From: Massospora cicadina
Lineage: Eukaryota; Entomophthoromycota; Entomophthoromycetes; Entomophthorales; Entomophthoraceae
NCBI GenBank assembly: GCA_022478985.1
Contig: JAKSZP010009261.1
Coordinates: 62,001-126,000 of the forward strand
DNA length: 64,000 nucleotides
Reading direction: 5' to 3'
Shown here: piece after piece, positions 49,040 through 60,001 of the stretch
Layout of the letters: each line of letters opens with the position of its first letter
Position numbering within the stretch: the stretch's first letter is position 1
Translations under genes and position numbers: made by a program
The notes under the pieces: generated by a model
The model's database searches: none
Told to the model about the DNA's origin: nothing
What the model saw: only the letters and a program-made list of their open reading frames with translations

Positions 49040-49650
49040 ATGACCAAATCCAAGCACGATATCCAAGTATTCCTAGGCATGAGCAGGAACTATTGCCAAA
49101 TTATTGTCAATTATGCACAACTTGGGGAACCTCTTTTATATCTACTTAAAGATAAGGTCCCATTTGACTGGACTCCAACTTGCCAGTATGCATTTGACCA
49201 ACTCCAATTGGCCCTATTGGGCGTGCCTGTTCTTCAATACCTGGACTTTGATCGTGAATTTATCATTCAAATGACTCATCCCTAACAACAGAGGGGGCAG
49301 TGTTATTCAAAGTTGGATTAGACGGTGAAGAACGTCCAGTTGCCTTTACTAGTCGGACCCTAAATGTTCATGAAAGGAACTACTTGGTGATGGAATGAGA
49401 ATGCTTAGCCGTCAAATATTCTTGAAAGCAATTTTGGGTCTACCTTCATGGCACTCATTTCCAAGTTATTACCAATCATGCTTCCCTAAGATGGATGAAA
49501 ACTTAAGAGAACTTGAGTGCCAATTAGCTCTCAGGGAATTAAAGCTTTAAGCTTATGACTACACCATTGAGCATCTAGGTGGGGCAAAACATCAAAGCCC
49601 TGATTGCCTATCCTGACTACCACCATTGCAACACTTATTTGGGCTGCAGA
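49040..49650 (+). pseudogene. RT connection and RNase H of element D
   Basis: VFLGMSRNYCQIIVNYAQL, FDWTPTCQYAFDQLQLAL and LDFDREFIIQMTHP (49040-49285) correspond to the FLGLxxYYRRFIxNFA ... FDREFILQTDAS segment. The first RNase H Asp (TDAS) reads MTHP, so it is lost. Later GEERPVAFTSRTLNVHERNY, HFQVITNHASLRWMK and YDYTIEHLGGAKHQSPD follow with stops. The domain would degrade RNA in RNA:DNA hybrids. Confidence 0.78.
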
Positions 49651-49799
49651 TGAATTGTTTTTATCAATGGTCATCGGAGAGTACCATGATGATCCCAGTC
49701 CGTCCAAAAGATACTATCAGATCTATAAAAAAATAACCGTCATAAACGGGACGCTTTAAAAGATCATTGAGGGCAAGAATTATGTTTTCCCAAGACCCT

Positions 49800-50640
49800 C
49801 AGCCCAAACAACCTTATAATGGCGGCGCATAAGGCCATAGGGCATGGCAGATTCAAGAAAACAAAAAGAGCATCTGAAGCAATTCTACTGGGAGTCAATG
49901 CATTTTGACATCAAAGAAATGCTAGAATGCTGTGCGGAGTGACAAGGTGAAAACCATTACAAAAAGACACATCTTACCATCTTGTTCAACCCAAGTTTGC
50001 CTGGCACACTATATCTATCAACATTGTCAGCCCACTTCCAAAAAACAACACAAAGGCCAAGTACAGCATCATAGCCATCGACCACTTGACCAAATGGGTC
50101 AAGACCAAGGCTATTCAGGAAGCTGGAGCAGCAACTACATCCAAGTTCATCCTTGAAAACATCATCCACAAGAATGGATGTCCTCAGGCTATTATAACTA
50201 ATAATGGAACCAATTTTACCGCCAATTTCCTTGCCAAGATTAACCAATTAATGGGAGTAAAAGGTGTGCTTTCTGCTCTCTATCATCCAAAACTAATGGT
50301 ACTGTTTAGCGTGCAAATGGGACGTTGGTGAACATTATCAGGGAATTAACTTTGCCCAAAACATCTAAATGGAGTACTTATCTAAGTTTGGCAGTAGCCT
50401 AAAATCTCCTACCATTTATCAACCAGGATTTCCCATTTCAAGTACTATATGGAAGACATCCAGCCCTACCAACGCTGTTATATTCAGCCCTAGATGAACC
50501 TACCACAAACACTTATACTCAATATGTCAAGAAGCTTGCAGATGCTTTAATCAGACTATAAGTCCAGGCCTTTGACAACAGATTTGCAGTGAAAAAGGCC
50601 AGACATCAAAAGGACTTCGAAATCAATACAAATTGGCTGA
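49800..50640 (+). pseudogene. Integrase of element D, catalytic residues lost
   Basis: Reads HTISINIVSPLPKNN (50010), IAIDHLTKWVKTKAIQEAGA, NGCPQAIITNNGTNFTANF (50176) and SALYHPKLMVL (50274). Family residues at the two Asp positions are SIDIVGPLP and TDNGTNF. Both Asp are Asn here and the Gly is Ser, all single G-to-A changes. After LYHPK the expected TNGxVERxN is destroyed. Confidence 0.8.
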
Positions 50641-50730
50641 ATTCAAATTTAATAACGAAGTTATATTCTGCAACACACATGGATCAGGCTTATTGCAAAT
50701 GTTAGATTGTGTAAGTCTTGGGACCAGCCC

Positions 50731-52330
50731 CTACAACTGGATAGGGTTCAGCACCCTTTCCAGACGAAGTGGGGCCCCAAGGCTCCTGTGGACCCTCTGT
50801 CACAGCTGGGTGACCTCGCCCATGTGATAAATGAGCGCTCAGTGATGGCTTATTCTCCCCAAAGCCATCCCACTCCCACACCTTCCCAACTCTTCAATCC
50901 TGGTAGGATTGATAGAGGGGGTCTGCAGGGAGATGGTTCATGTCAGGGGGAGTGGAGGGGGTCCAGAGGCCATCCACTCCCCAGGCCAGCCATGGGAAAA
51001 AATTGGGGAAATTGGAATTCCCAGTGTTGGAGCCCAGCCAGTAAATTCCAGACTGGGGCCAGTTCAGGTTGGTCAGGTTCAGGAGTAATATTGGAACATA
51101 GCTCATATCAAAAACCCAGAAGCAAATGGCTTGGATCATTGGGTCTGATGTTCTGAGGCAGTTTTAGGAGGTTCAGATTGTATGAGCCACCCAATAATTG
51201 TATTGGACTGAATTGCAACAAACCTGATCCAAGGACCCCTGCTTTCCAAGATGAATCTTAAATGCCCAAGCCATGCAAATCGGCCAAGTTGAGTCATCAG
51301 AACCTGGATTGGCAGCATTAATTTGGCTTGGTCACAAGAAGTTGGGAAAATTTACAAAAATTTTCCTAGCTTCTGCCAAATCAGGAGCCACCTTTCCCCC
51401 CTCTGAGATAGCCAACTGAATCCTCACCCTATACTCCAAATAACCAATCCCCCAATACTTCCCCATGCTTATCAAACTGGTTTAAAGGCAACTGCCCCAC
51501 CAAGGGCAGTTGTCAGTTCATTCTTTTGCCTTCGTTGAAATAAAAAATCTAAGAATCCACTTAGTTTGCCGTGGACTCTGCCCACTTTCAACACAACTTT
51601 AAACATGATTCTATCATTTGATCTGTTTAAGCATGACATTGCCCAGATTTTTTTCTGATTTTTGCAGACTGGATTATCTAGTCGCTCAATCCTGCCATGC
51701 AGCAGCGGATTGTCAAAGCAATAATCTGGCCCACCCCGAAGGCGATCCCACCATTCCATTCATTTCTTCACGTCCATTAAATGGAGTCCCTTCCATTTAT
51801 TCAGATGTTGAGTCCGCCAAGTCTGCTCCCCAGGGGGAGCTTTTCACAGCATCCCTGGCCTGCTGCACATGGGTTTGGCTCCAATAGCCACCCCTGCCTC
51901 CACAGGTCCAGCTCACTAGTGGGACTTAGAGTGTTCCTTTTTGGAAGACTCAGTCCTAGCCCCTCTCTTGGCAGTTTCCTCCACTTCTACCCACATTTCC
52001 AACAACGTGGTGGTCTCTGTGCTGCCTCCTGATGGTGTACAAGCCTCCCCTTTGAGTTCCAAAGGCCAGCAAAAGTGATATGTGGAGGAGTCGTCATCCT
52101 CCCTGCCTCTCCCACCCTTGGGGGTTGTCCCTGTAAGACTCACAGTTGCCCCCAACAGCCATCTGTTTTGCCTTGGGGCCTTCAGTATATTATTAAACAT
52201 TTAGTTTCCTCACATGTCCTGTAGATCCCCAATTATCTTAGTCACTTGGACTGCAATGCCTCTGGATTTTGGGCTCTCCATTAGGTGCTTGCACACTCTG
52301 ACTGGAAGCCCATTCTAGTTCTTCTTAGCT
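50731..52330 (+). repeat. Dispersed repeat block, copy 2
   Basis: Same orientation as 34556-35910, and GC-richer. Starts CAGCCCCTACAACTGGATAG; includes CCTTTCCCCCCTCTGAGATAG (51384, broken), AATAAAAAATC near 51540, AAGAATCCACTTAG and GGGGGTTGTCCCTGTAAGAC near 52118. It begins just after the integrase of element D. The two copies therefore flank D, and could be very diverged LTRs of an outer element or an unrelated dispersed repeat. No coding domain is recognised. Confidence 0.45.
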
Positions 52331-52483
52331 GTATCCATGACAGATTGTATCTAGGTAGGGCTATTTGAAGTAATTGAGAAGACATCTAAATTTATATACA
52401 CAACCAAGGATATAAGCTCAGACATATATACAACTGAGTTGATGAAAAACTCTAAGAAGGTAAATAAGTGGGCCTTTTAAGAA

Positions 52484-52840
52484 ATAATAATACTACTAAT
52501 AATAATAATAGTTTTACTAATTTTACTTGAGGTGGGCCAACCTTGAGACAAATATACTACACCAATAGAGAGGATAGGGAGTAGGGAGTGATAATATAGG
52601 AGTGGAGGAAAAAATTCAAGTACTGAGTGTAAAACCTTCCTGTGCATGTTCTGATAGGCTGGGATAATATAAGTAACTTCACTGATCCACTTGGTTGGAC
52701 CAAGGCATGGTGTAAGAATCCACATGTATTGATATCCTCTTGGCACAGAAAATACAATTAATGCAATTTCTGCCACACTGGATCTAAACCCATGATATGA
52801 GGGGTGATAGCAGGACACCCTCCTGACTATGCCACACCCC
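52484..52840 (-). mobile_element. SINE1, tRNA-derived SINE with LINE-type tail
   Basis: Minus strand: head GGGGTGTGGCATAGTCAGGA (from 52840) with an A-box-like TGGCATAGTCAGG, then a B box GGGTTTAGATCC at about 52779-52790 (one or two changes from GGTTCRANTCC). The body is unique to SINE1-3. The 3' end is TTGTCTCAAGGTTGGCCCAC, then CTCAAGTAAAA and a (TTA/ATT)n tail at 52484-52509. About 357 bp. It abuts the 3' tail of LINE G1. Confidence 0.82.
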
Positions 52841-53149
52841 TAATAATAATAATAATAATAATCTATTTGAGGCGGGCTGACCTTGGGACAAATATGCCAC
52901 ACTGGAGAGAGGGGGAGAAAGTGAAATAAAGGGGCCATAAACTAAACCTGAGTACCAGGGGAAAATGTTGTGGCTAGTGTTCCCATGGGACCTGGAAGTG
53001 TAGGAGGGAGTTCGCTTGAGCTACTCAGTAAATTTATGCTGTTGAGGCAGGTTTGCATTTATGGGTTGATGGTTAGGAAGGGTAGTAGAAGCCAGCTCTT
53101 CACCATCCTCTGAAGTCAGTGTGGAGTCGCTTCACCAAATAGCCAAATA

Positions 53150-54360
53150 TTGAATAATTTAATGATGTTTTTTATAAATTGGTTGCAAATATCAACAGGA
53201 TTTATGGCCAAATTTTGAATTGCCTTGAGATAAATCATGTGAATTGTCCATAGGGATAATACAAAAATAACTGCTCATTGCAATTTTGTGATTTTTGAGT
53301 CAATATTAAGTGCCTTGAATTTTGAAATTGGACAGAGTTTGGTGGGTATGTGGTTGGGTGCCATCTGTGGCCATGCTAATTTCCATACAATCTGGGCCAT
53401 TGGGCACTCTTTCAACCTATGCAGCAGGGTATCTTTTGCATCACATACTCTACAGTGCTCCTGGGTTGAATAGGACTGATTGGCTATTTGATAGGCCCTG
53501 TGCAGGCATCACCAAACATGCGCCCTAATTTTTGGGTGAAGTAGATCATGGGTTGCAAATTTCCAAAAAAAATTAAGTTTTTTATCATATGGCTGATCAT
53601 TATAAATCCAGGAGGTCAATATGGGATAAGGTTCACACTCTTGGCGGGGGGTATTCTACCACTGAGACTCATGCACCCTGCATTCCTGAATATAGGTGTG
53701 GTTTGTAAATCCTCAGCTGTGTTACCCCTTGTGATGCTGATAGGGAACAGCCATGCATCTTGACGGATGGTCTTCAGTACTGCATGGGAGAAGCTTGAGG
53801 CCTAATGTGGGCAGTGGGCATTCAGATTGCCTGCCAGGTAGGATAGGAGGGTGTTTTGCACTTAGGGATTGGCTAGTCTGAGGTCCCTGGCCAGGTTGAT
53901 ACATGCAGCATGTGACCAGTGGTTTGGTTCAGGGGTTGGGCTTGTCACTCTAACTAACTACTTACAAAATATTTTATCCAATTGAGCAATGTGGTTGGTG
54001 AGGCCTAGGCCTCCTTCTGTTTGTAGTCTGTGGAGCAGGACTATTTGTATTGGGGCTCTTCTGCCTTTCTCACAACCACAACTGCAATAATACCCTGATG
54101 CATTCATGGTAAACTGATGAAAAGAGGATGATCGCTGCTGGGAACCAGAGGATTAGAAGAAGAAGGGAATAAGTGACCATGACTCACCCTATGAGTCCTG
54201 TTTGCCTTCCCCTGAGGGAAGCAATGTGTGCGAGCTTCCATATGAGTTTGTCCTCAATTCTAGGTAGGTCCAGCCCGTTTGGGCTCAGGGTGATGCCCAG
54301 GTGTTGCACTTGGCCACCTTAAGGCGCCACCCCTAATGGGGCCCAGATTCTGCCCACTTT
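53150..54360 (-). pseudogene. LINE G1 ORF2, RT thumb and zf-RVT-like region
   Basis: Minus-strand pieces: VQHLGITLSPNGLDLPRIED and HIASLRGRQTGLIGRVMVTY (54310-54190), clearly homologous to the RHLGVWVETGG and ASLRAHPTSLTGRVVLAN segment of LINE F. Then, at 53470-53405, STQEHCRVCDAKDTLLHRLK with EC following: an intact C-x2-C ... H-x4-C zinc site, better kept than in F. The C-terminal remainder runs to about 53150. Frames shift several times. Confidence 0.75.
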
Positions 54361-54519
54361 TTTATTTTTTTTGGATATTAGGGTGTGATGGGGGTGATTA
54401 TTGCATGCTGGCGAATTGTGTGCATTTTGCCAAATAAATTTAATTTTATTTTGATCTGTCTTGATTTTTGAGTTTTTGCTTCAGTTTGCCTCAATTCTTT
54501 TTGATTTCTGCGTTAGACA

Positions 54520-55345
54520 GTGCAAATTAAGCGGATTTGGCTGAGGAAACTATTTGCCACCAGTTTCATCATCCCCTGGCAAAGTGCAGAGGCCTGCAGT
54601 GAAGTCTCAACCTTTAATTGATTTTATTGATTTATTTAACTTGTTTTGATTGGGCTCTGAGGATTCATAATTTCGTATGGAATAACGTGAATTGGTTTTG
54701 GTGGCTCGGCCACTTTTGTTGGTCACCAATTACATCATACTTGGCCATGGTCTGGAACCTGCAATTAATGTCTCGCCATTTGATTAGTGGAATTAAATTG
54801 TTTAAATTACTTAAATTAATGTTTAAGACATCATAGTTGTGCGTAAAATTATCCAAATTGACTTCGTCAGAGAGGCTGACTGATTCAGCACCAATTATGT
54901 CATCTATGGCAATGTTCTGAGACCTGCAATTAAGGTTTTGGTCATTGATTGGTGTAGCAAAATTACTTAAATTGAATATATTGGATTTCAAGATATCAGA
55001 ATCGTGCATTAAATTATCTAAATTAGGTTTGTCAAAGCGGTTGTCTGATTTGGCGCCAATTTTGTCATTCTCAACAAAGATCTGAGACCTGTACTCAAGG
55101 TCTCAATTGTTGATTAGTGTATATAAATGATTTAAGTTGATTATATTGAGTTCTGAGACTTCAGAATTGTGCGTTAAATTATACAAATTGATTACATAAG
55201 TTTGGCCCATCGATTTGTTGCCAATTCAATCATTTCTGGGTGAAGTTCAAAACCTGCAATTAATTGCTTTACTTACTTGCTTGTCAAAACTGGTTTTTGC
55301 ATTAAATTTTGGATCAGCTGATGCTTCAATGAAATCATTGCCAAA
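54520..55345 (-). repeat. Five-unit 165-bp tandem array inside LINE G1 ORF2
   Basis: The marker gcaattaa(g/t)g recurs at 54596, 54761, 54926, 55091 and 55257: steps of 165, 165, 165 and 166 bp. 165 is 55 codons. On the minus strand a 114-codon frame (54665-55009) reads through two units with motifs such as NLSNFATPINDQNLNCRSQ and DEVNLDNF, rich in Asn, Asp, Leu and Ile. This frame is the same as that of the preceding RT piece (55403-55666). The array lies between the RT palm and the thumb, and is absent from LINE F. Confidence 0.85.
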
Positions 55346-55402
55346 ATCAGCGGCTGGCTACTGATTCATTGTTTTTGACATGCATCTGACTTCCAAACTT
55401 TC

Positions 55403-56863
55403 TTAAATGCATTTTTGGCACTTGTAATCTATTTTGCTATGCTTTTTCCTATTGACCATGATGTCAGCCTTCCTTGGATGGCCACGGCGCCAGGTATATA
55501 AGGCCTGGCTGTCACCCACCCCAGGTATCATTTCTGGCTGAGTGGGGGTGACAGGAAGCAGGGTGGCACTAGTTGGGGCCTGTTGGCGAACCCTAGTTTG
55601 GGTTTTGCCGCCCCAGGTTAGTTGGGTGATTTTTGCACCACCAACAGGTAATATCTCCATTTTCAATATGTTAATCTTTGCATTACTAGCAGATTCTTAC
55701 TGGAGATGATTGATTCGAGTTTCTCCAAGTCTTCCGAGCTTGCAATCCCTATGACTGCATCATCAGCATATGCCAGAGCTTTCAGCGGTGGCTGCCTGCA
55801 CATGCTGATGCCTTCCAGCTCTGCCTCCGCAGCCTACAACACTGGGTCAAAGGCCAGTTTTCACATCAGGGGGCTCAACGGGTCCCCTTGCCTCACCCCA
55901 CGTTGAGGTAAGATTTTGGCCAACTGGAATCTGGGGCCTAGGACTGACATGCTTTTCATGGTCATTTGCTTCATTGCCAAGTCAATGATTTTCACAGCAG
56001 GTGTGCTCTCTCCATGTAAAAAGTGTAGACATGACCAGTGCACTTTGTCATAAGCTTTCTGTTGGTCTAGGAATACTAATTCTCTGCTAAAGTTCGACTG
56101 GGTGATGTTGGTGACCGTGTGGATGTTGTCTCAGATGCTCCTTCCAGGGACAAAACCGTGTTGGTTTGTCAAGATCACATTCTTCCTGATGGAACCCAGA
56201 TGACGTGCCAGGATTTTTGAAAGCACTTTGATGTCAGAATTAATCAGTGAGTTTATGTCTCCAGTTATTGAATGAATTTGTGTCACCCTTCTTGTGAAGG
56301 AGAATAAGCAGGGCTTTGTCCCCTCCAGGCATGAGCTTGGTCTCATCCAATCATTGTTGAGTGCAGCAAGGAGGATGTGGCTGAGGAGGTCTGGGAATGT
56401 TGAGATCAGTTCGTATGTTATTCATTGGGTCCTGGTATCTTCCGCCAGAAAAAGCTCTTGATTCCCGCATTGAGCTCCTCTTTCATTATTGGCGCTGTGA
56501 GGGCCGCTGTGTCCATTGTTGGGGGTGGCTCCACCTTCGCAAGGAAGGACTCAATGTCCTGAGTTAAGGCGCCCTTGTTTGAGTATAGCTTCATGTAGTA
56601 TTAATAGCTATGTCTGCTAGCGCCTCTGGGGAGCATGCTATGGTACCATCTTGCGCGGCCAGGGAAAAACATTGGGTTTGAGATTTCTGGGCGGTGAACT
56701 GATGCATGAAGAATCTAGATAATTTTTTACCCTCAGCCACCACTTTCACTCCTGCCTGTAATGTAAGCCATTCTTGTGCTTGCTTGCTGAAACCTTGGAT
56801 CTCAAGGGTTAGCTGAACCCAATCCCTCAACCAATTGGTGCTGTGGCTCTCTTGGGGGAGCAT
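55403..56863 (-). pseudogene. LINE G1 ORF2, reverse transcriptase domain
   Basis: Pieces on the minus strand: KKLSRFFMHQFTAQKSQTQC (56591-56863 frame), SLINSDIKVLSKILARHLGS with NQHGFVPGRSI (56131-56346), a QQKAYDKVHW-type segment near 56050, ILPQRGVRQGDPLSPLM (55861-55911), and ALAYADDAVIGIASSEDLEK (55780-55730) with an intact YADD box. KMEILPVGGAKITQLTWGG (55666-55600) corresponds to the ATKTEIILLGQ of LINE F at the palm end. Stops and shifts divide all pieces. Confidence 0.85.
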
Positions 56864-56886
56864 TCCTCTTGAACTGTGCCTATTGG

Positions 56887-57835
56887 TTATTGCCCTTTGG
56901 ATGCCAATGCCTCAGCCACATGCCTTCTAGAGGATGTACTTTTTGCGGCAGTGACCATTTCAGCCTTCAGGCGTCTCCAGGTATGGATTGGGTCTTCATT
57001 GAGGGGGTCCCTCATATCCCTAACCAGGGTCTGTACTACTAACCAGTGGGCGAAGTCAGAGTTAGTTACAGTTTGTGGGTGAATCTTTTCCCATTTTGGG
57101 CGTGGCTGTGCCTGCAGCTCTGACCTCAAGGTAATCTTTACCAACCAATGGTCTGATTGGGTGACACTAACTGTCTTGGAGATTTCTACCATATGCTTAA
57201 GGGTCATCAGGATGCAGATTAGGTCAATACGTGTCATTGAGAGCAGCTCACCCTCTCTAACGTGTGGCCTCATCATGTGCTCAAGGGTTGGCACATCCTT
57301 TGGGTATGCATCGATGACCCCTAATGTGGCCATGAGTGACATGAGTTCCTGGTGCCCACGGGGATGATCAATGTCTGAGAGCCATCTTTCTGTGGCTCTT
57401 GTGAGCCAACAGTTCATGTCCCATAGAAGGAAGCTGTTTTCTGGTAGTGGTAAACCTTCCACTTCTCAAAGAAGTTGGCGCGGTCGCTGGGGATGTTGGG
57501 GGTGTAAGTATTGACTAGGGTGTACTGATTTCCCTGCCAGGTGATCGTGATGGCCAGGACTCTCCCCTAGGTGATCAGTTGAGGATATGATGGCGATGCC
57601 CCTGCCTGGTTTGATCATGAACCCACAAAGGGTGGACCAAGTTGAGAAGTTTGGGAGGAGCATCAGGGTCCACTTGAGCTCCTCACCCCTTGGACAGTGA
57701 CTCTCCTGGATTGCCAGGATGTCAGCTGGAGGGTTTTGCAGATGCTGAACTTTCTTGGCTCAGGACATGGCAGCCTTCAGCCCTGCAATATTGAACATCC
57801 CTATTAAAATTAGATTGCCCAATCACCCCAATCCA
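56887..57835 (-). pseudogene. LINE G1 ORF2, AP-like endonuclease domain
   Basis: Starts near 57805 with MFNIAGLKAAMS, then PPADILAIQESHCPRGEELK (catalytic QES, near 57710), GFMIKPGRGIAII (57615), FLLWDMNCWLTRATERW (57433; usual GDFN, here WDMN), MTRIDLI and VTQSDHWLVKITL (57165-57130; catalytic SDH). The last 191 codons (56887-57462) are open. It would nick target DNA; the repeated landing in (TAA)n tails in this region suggests its sequence preference. Confidence 0.83.
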
Positions 57836-57859
57836 CCTTAATCAGAAGTTCTGGGCACT

Positions 57860-58960
57860 TTGACCCAGTTTTTTCATGATTAAAGTGATTTGGGCTTTGA
57901 GTACCCATTAGGTAGCTCTGCGCTACTGAGCTGAGCTAAAGCAGCGCTCGCTCTATCAATAGCTGGGCCATCTTGAAATTTTTTAACCCTTGAACTGAGA
58001 GTTTTTCATTGAGACTACAGGTAGGTGACCAGAGTTATGAACTCCAGCCTGAACCAGCACCAGTTCATCTCCTTTCCCATTGGGCTGTGTCTATCCCTGT
58101 GTTTCCACCTGTATCTGCTGGTTTGCTGTCTCCTCCATCAGCTCCTTGAGGGTCTCTCTCAGGATCTTAAAATGGTTTGCACTTCCAAAATTATTGGTTT
58201 CTGGGATCTGATTCACTTTTTTAGCTTCCTTGGCCCTCACTCTGTCCTCTGCTCATCAATTCGCTTTCTCCTCTGCTTTGTATTATTTGGTGGTGACCAG
58301 TTTGACAATATGATACTCACCATATTCCCCCCAGTTGAATGGGGTTGTTGCCACCTGAAGCTTACCAAAATTTTCATCATTTTCATCCATTTCCTCAGGG
58401 TCCTCCTTATCCTGCTGCTTCCCTACAGCAGGGCATGCATGGGCCCAATGCCCAAGCACCTGGCAGTGCTGGCAGATAGGAGGAGCCTTCTCTGGGGTAA
58501 CTTAAAGGGGCAGATGCTTGCCCCTCCAGCAAGATGAACTGTGTGACACGTGGGATCAGGTTGGGATCAGCTTTTACTTCTGGCTTGGGGTCAATAATCA
58601 CAATCACCTTTCTGCTGCAGAGTTCTAGCATGAGGTGAAAGTGCTGCAGCTCAAATTGCTTCACTCTTCTGTACTCCTCTAGGCCTTAGATTAGCTCCAC
58701 TTTGACAAAGTTATGGGGGAGATCAGTTGAAAGATCTTCAAAGGAGAGAAAAGGTCATTCTCCTTATTCCAATGGGTATGGTGTACCTTGATGCGGTGAG
58801 GCACACCTTTGACAGTTAACTCAATGATGATCTTTGCTGTGGCATCTGCCTGCTCCACTGTGGCAAAACCAATATCTACAAATCCTCAACAAAATTCTTG
58901 CAAAATAAAAATGGCATTTTTGAAATAAATTTTCTTTTTTCTGTGATTTCCAACAAGATC
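57860..58960 (-). pseudogene. LINE G1 ORF1 remnant with CCHC knuckle
   Basis: Homologous to LINE F ORF1: QFELQHFHLMLELCSRKVIV corresponds to F QSFEMQRFTLMPHLCTSKAI. In an adjoining frame CQHCQVLGHWAHAC (58475-58431) gives a C-x2-C-x4-H-x4-C knuckle after VTPEKAPPI. Frames are interrupted by at least two indels. Role: RNA binding, by analogy with F. Confidence 0.75.
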
Positions 58961-59310
58961 TCTGGGTGCTTGATCCTGAAGTTCACTCTAACCCAATACT
59001 TAACAGGGGAGGAGTGGAGGGAATGTCAGATATTATTATAAAGCATATGCTGGTGCAGCATTTTCAAGTACCCTTTAGTAGGGACTTGCATCTGTCATTT
59101 GTTCTGGTTTGCGTGGCTAACAGGAGCTCCTTGTGGGAGCATTTAATGCCCTTGGGGAATGACATGTTGGTGGAATTACCACCCTTTACAATATTTACCC
59201 AGACTTCTAATTGAGTTATGTATCTTTTCCTTTAGTACTGATTATTGAATGTTTGAGTTAACTTAAATCTTCCTTTGCTCTATAAAAGTGATGCTAGGAG
59301 AAAGAAAAAC

Positions 59311-59676
59311 AACAATAATAATAATACTAATAGTAATAATAGTAATAATAATAATTTTATTTGAGTTGGGCTGACCTTGGGACAAATACACTGCACCAAT
59401 AGAGAGGATAGGGATTAGGGAGCAACAATATAGGAGTAGAGGACAAAACCCAAGTACTGGGGGTAAAACCTTCCTGTGCATGTTCTGATAGGCTGATAAT
59501 TACATGAATATAACTTTGCTGATTTTCTTGGTCAGACTGAGGCTTGGTGTTCAAATCCACATGTATTGATATCCTCTTGGCACAGAAATGCAATTAATGC
59601 AATTTCTGCCACAACGGGATTTGAACCCACAATATGCGGGTGATAGCAGGATGCCCTCCTGACCATGCCACACCCT
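59311..59676 (-). mobile_element. SINE2, tRNA-derived SINE with LINE-type tail
   Basis: About 366 bp. Minus strand: head AGGGTGTGGCATGGTCAGGA (A box TGGCATGGTCAGG), B box GGGTTCAAATCCC at 59616-59628 (perfect for GGTTCRANNCC), a conserved body (ATCCTCTTGGCACAGAAAT is its plus-strand core), and 3' end TTGTCCCAAGGTCAGCCCAA, then CTCAAATAAAA with a long (ATT)n tail at 59311-59354. It directly follows the head of SINE3's tail and precedes the 5' end of LINE G1. Confidence 0.88.
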
Positions 59677-60001
59677 ATAATAATAATAATTTTATTTGAG
59701 GTGGTCCACCTTAGGACAAATATACTGCACTGATAGAGAGGATAGGGAGTAGCAATAAAGGAGTGGAGGACAAAACCCAGGTACTGGGGTAAAACCTTCC
59801 TGTGCATGTTTTGATAGGCTGGGATTACACGAATCTAACTTCACTGATTCAATTGGTCAGACCAATGCATGGTGCGCAAATCCATATGTAGATATCCTCT
59901 TGGCACAGAAATACAATCGATGCAATTTCTGCCATGATGGGATTTGAACCCATGATGTGAGGAGTAATAGCGGGACGCCCTCCCAACTATGCCACACCCC
60001 C
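59677..60001 (-). mobile_element. SINE3, tRNA-derived SINE with LINE-type tail
   Basis: About 325 bp. Head GGGGGTGTGGCATAGTTGGG with an A box; B-box arm ATGGGTTCAAATCCCAT (59937-59953), a perfect 5-bp T-stem around TTCAAAT. Body as in SINE1 and SINE2; 3' end TTGTCCTAAGGTGGACCAC, then CTCAAATAAAA and a short (ATT)n at 59677-59690. Placed immediately after the (ATT)n tail of LINE G2. Confidence 0.88.

Larger units (their letters stand above)
36857..50730 (+). mobile_element. Degraded Ty3/gypsy element D, split by chromovirus E
   Basis: Plus-strand order: 5' LTR (36857), gag (39980-41170), protease (41690-42164), RT part 1 (42590-42838), [element E 42839-48560], RT part 2 (48561-48980), RNase H (49040-49650), integrase (49800-50640). 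The LTR start word and the protease and gag similarity place it in the family of element A. The 3' LTR is not found; a repeat block starts at about 50731. Removing E rejoins the RT at its conserved LNKIT segment. Confidence 0.8.
52841..59300 (-). mobile_element. LINE G1, non-LTR retrotransposon
   Basis: About 6.4 kb on the minus strand: ORF1 (58960-57860), endonuclease, RT, an inserted five-unit repeat array, zf-RVT region, 3' UTR and an (ATT)n tail at 52841-52861. All domains are related to LINE F, but G is longer by about 1.1 kb because of the array. The 5' end is near 59300, next to the tail of SINE2. Many frameshifts; inactive. Confidence 0.85.

Noticed and set aside
53640..53670. tRNA-Gly-like CTCAGTGGTAGAATACCCCC on the minus strand in LINE G1 (and near 60845 in G2)
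   Set aside because: It resembles a tRNA D-arm, but no B box or T-arm follows at the right distance and the stretch lies within ORF2 C-terminal coding text, conserved as part of the LINE.
58025..58537. 170-codon plus-strand frame
   Set aside because: It is the antisense of LINE G1 ORF1, whose CCHC knuckle is readable on the minus strand.
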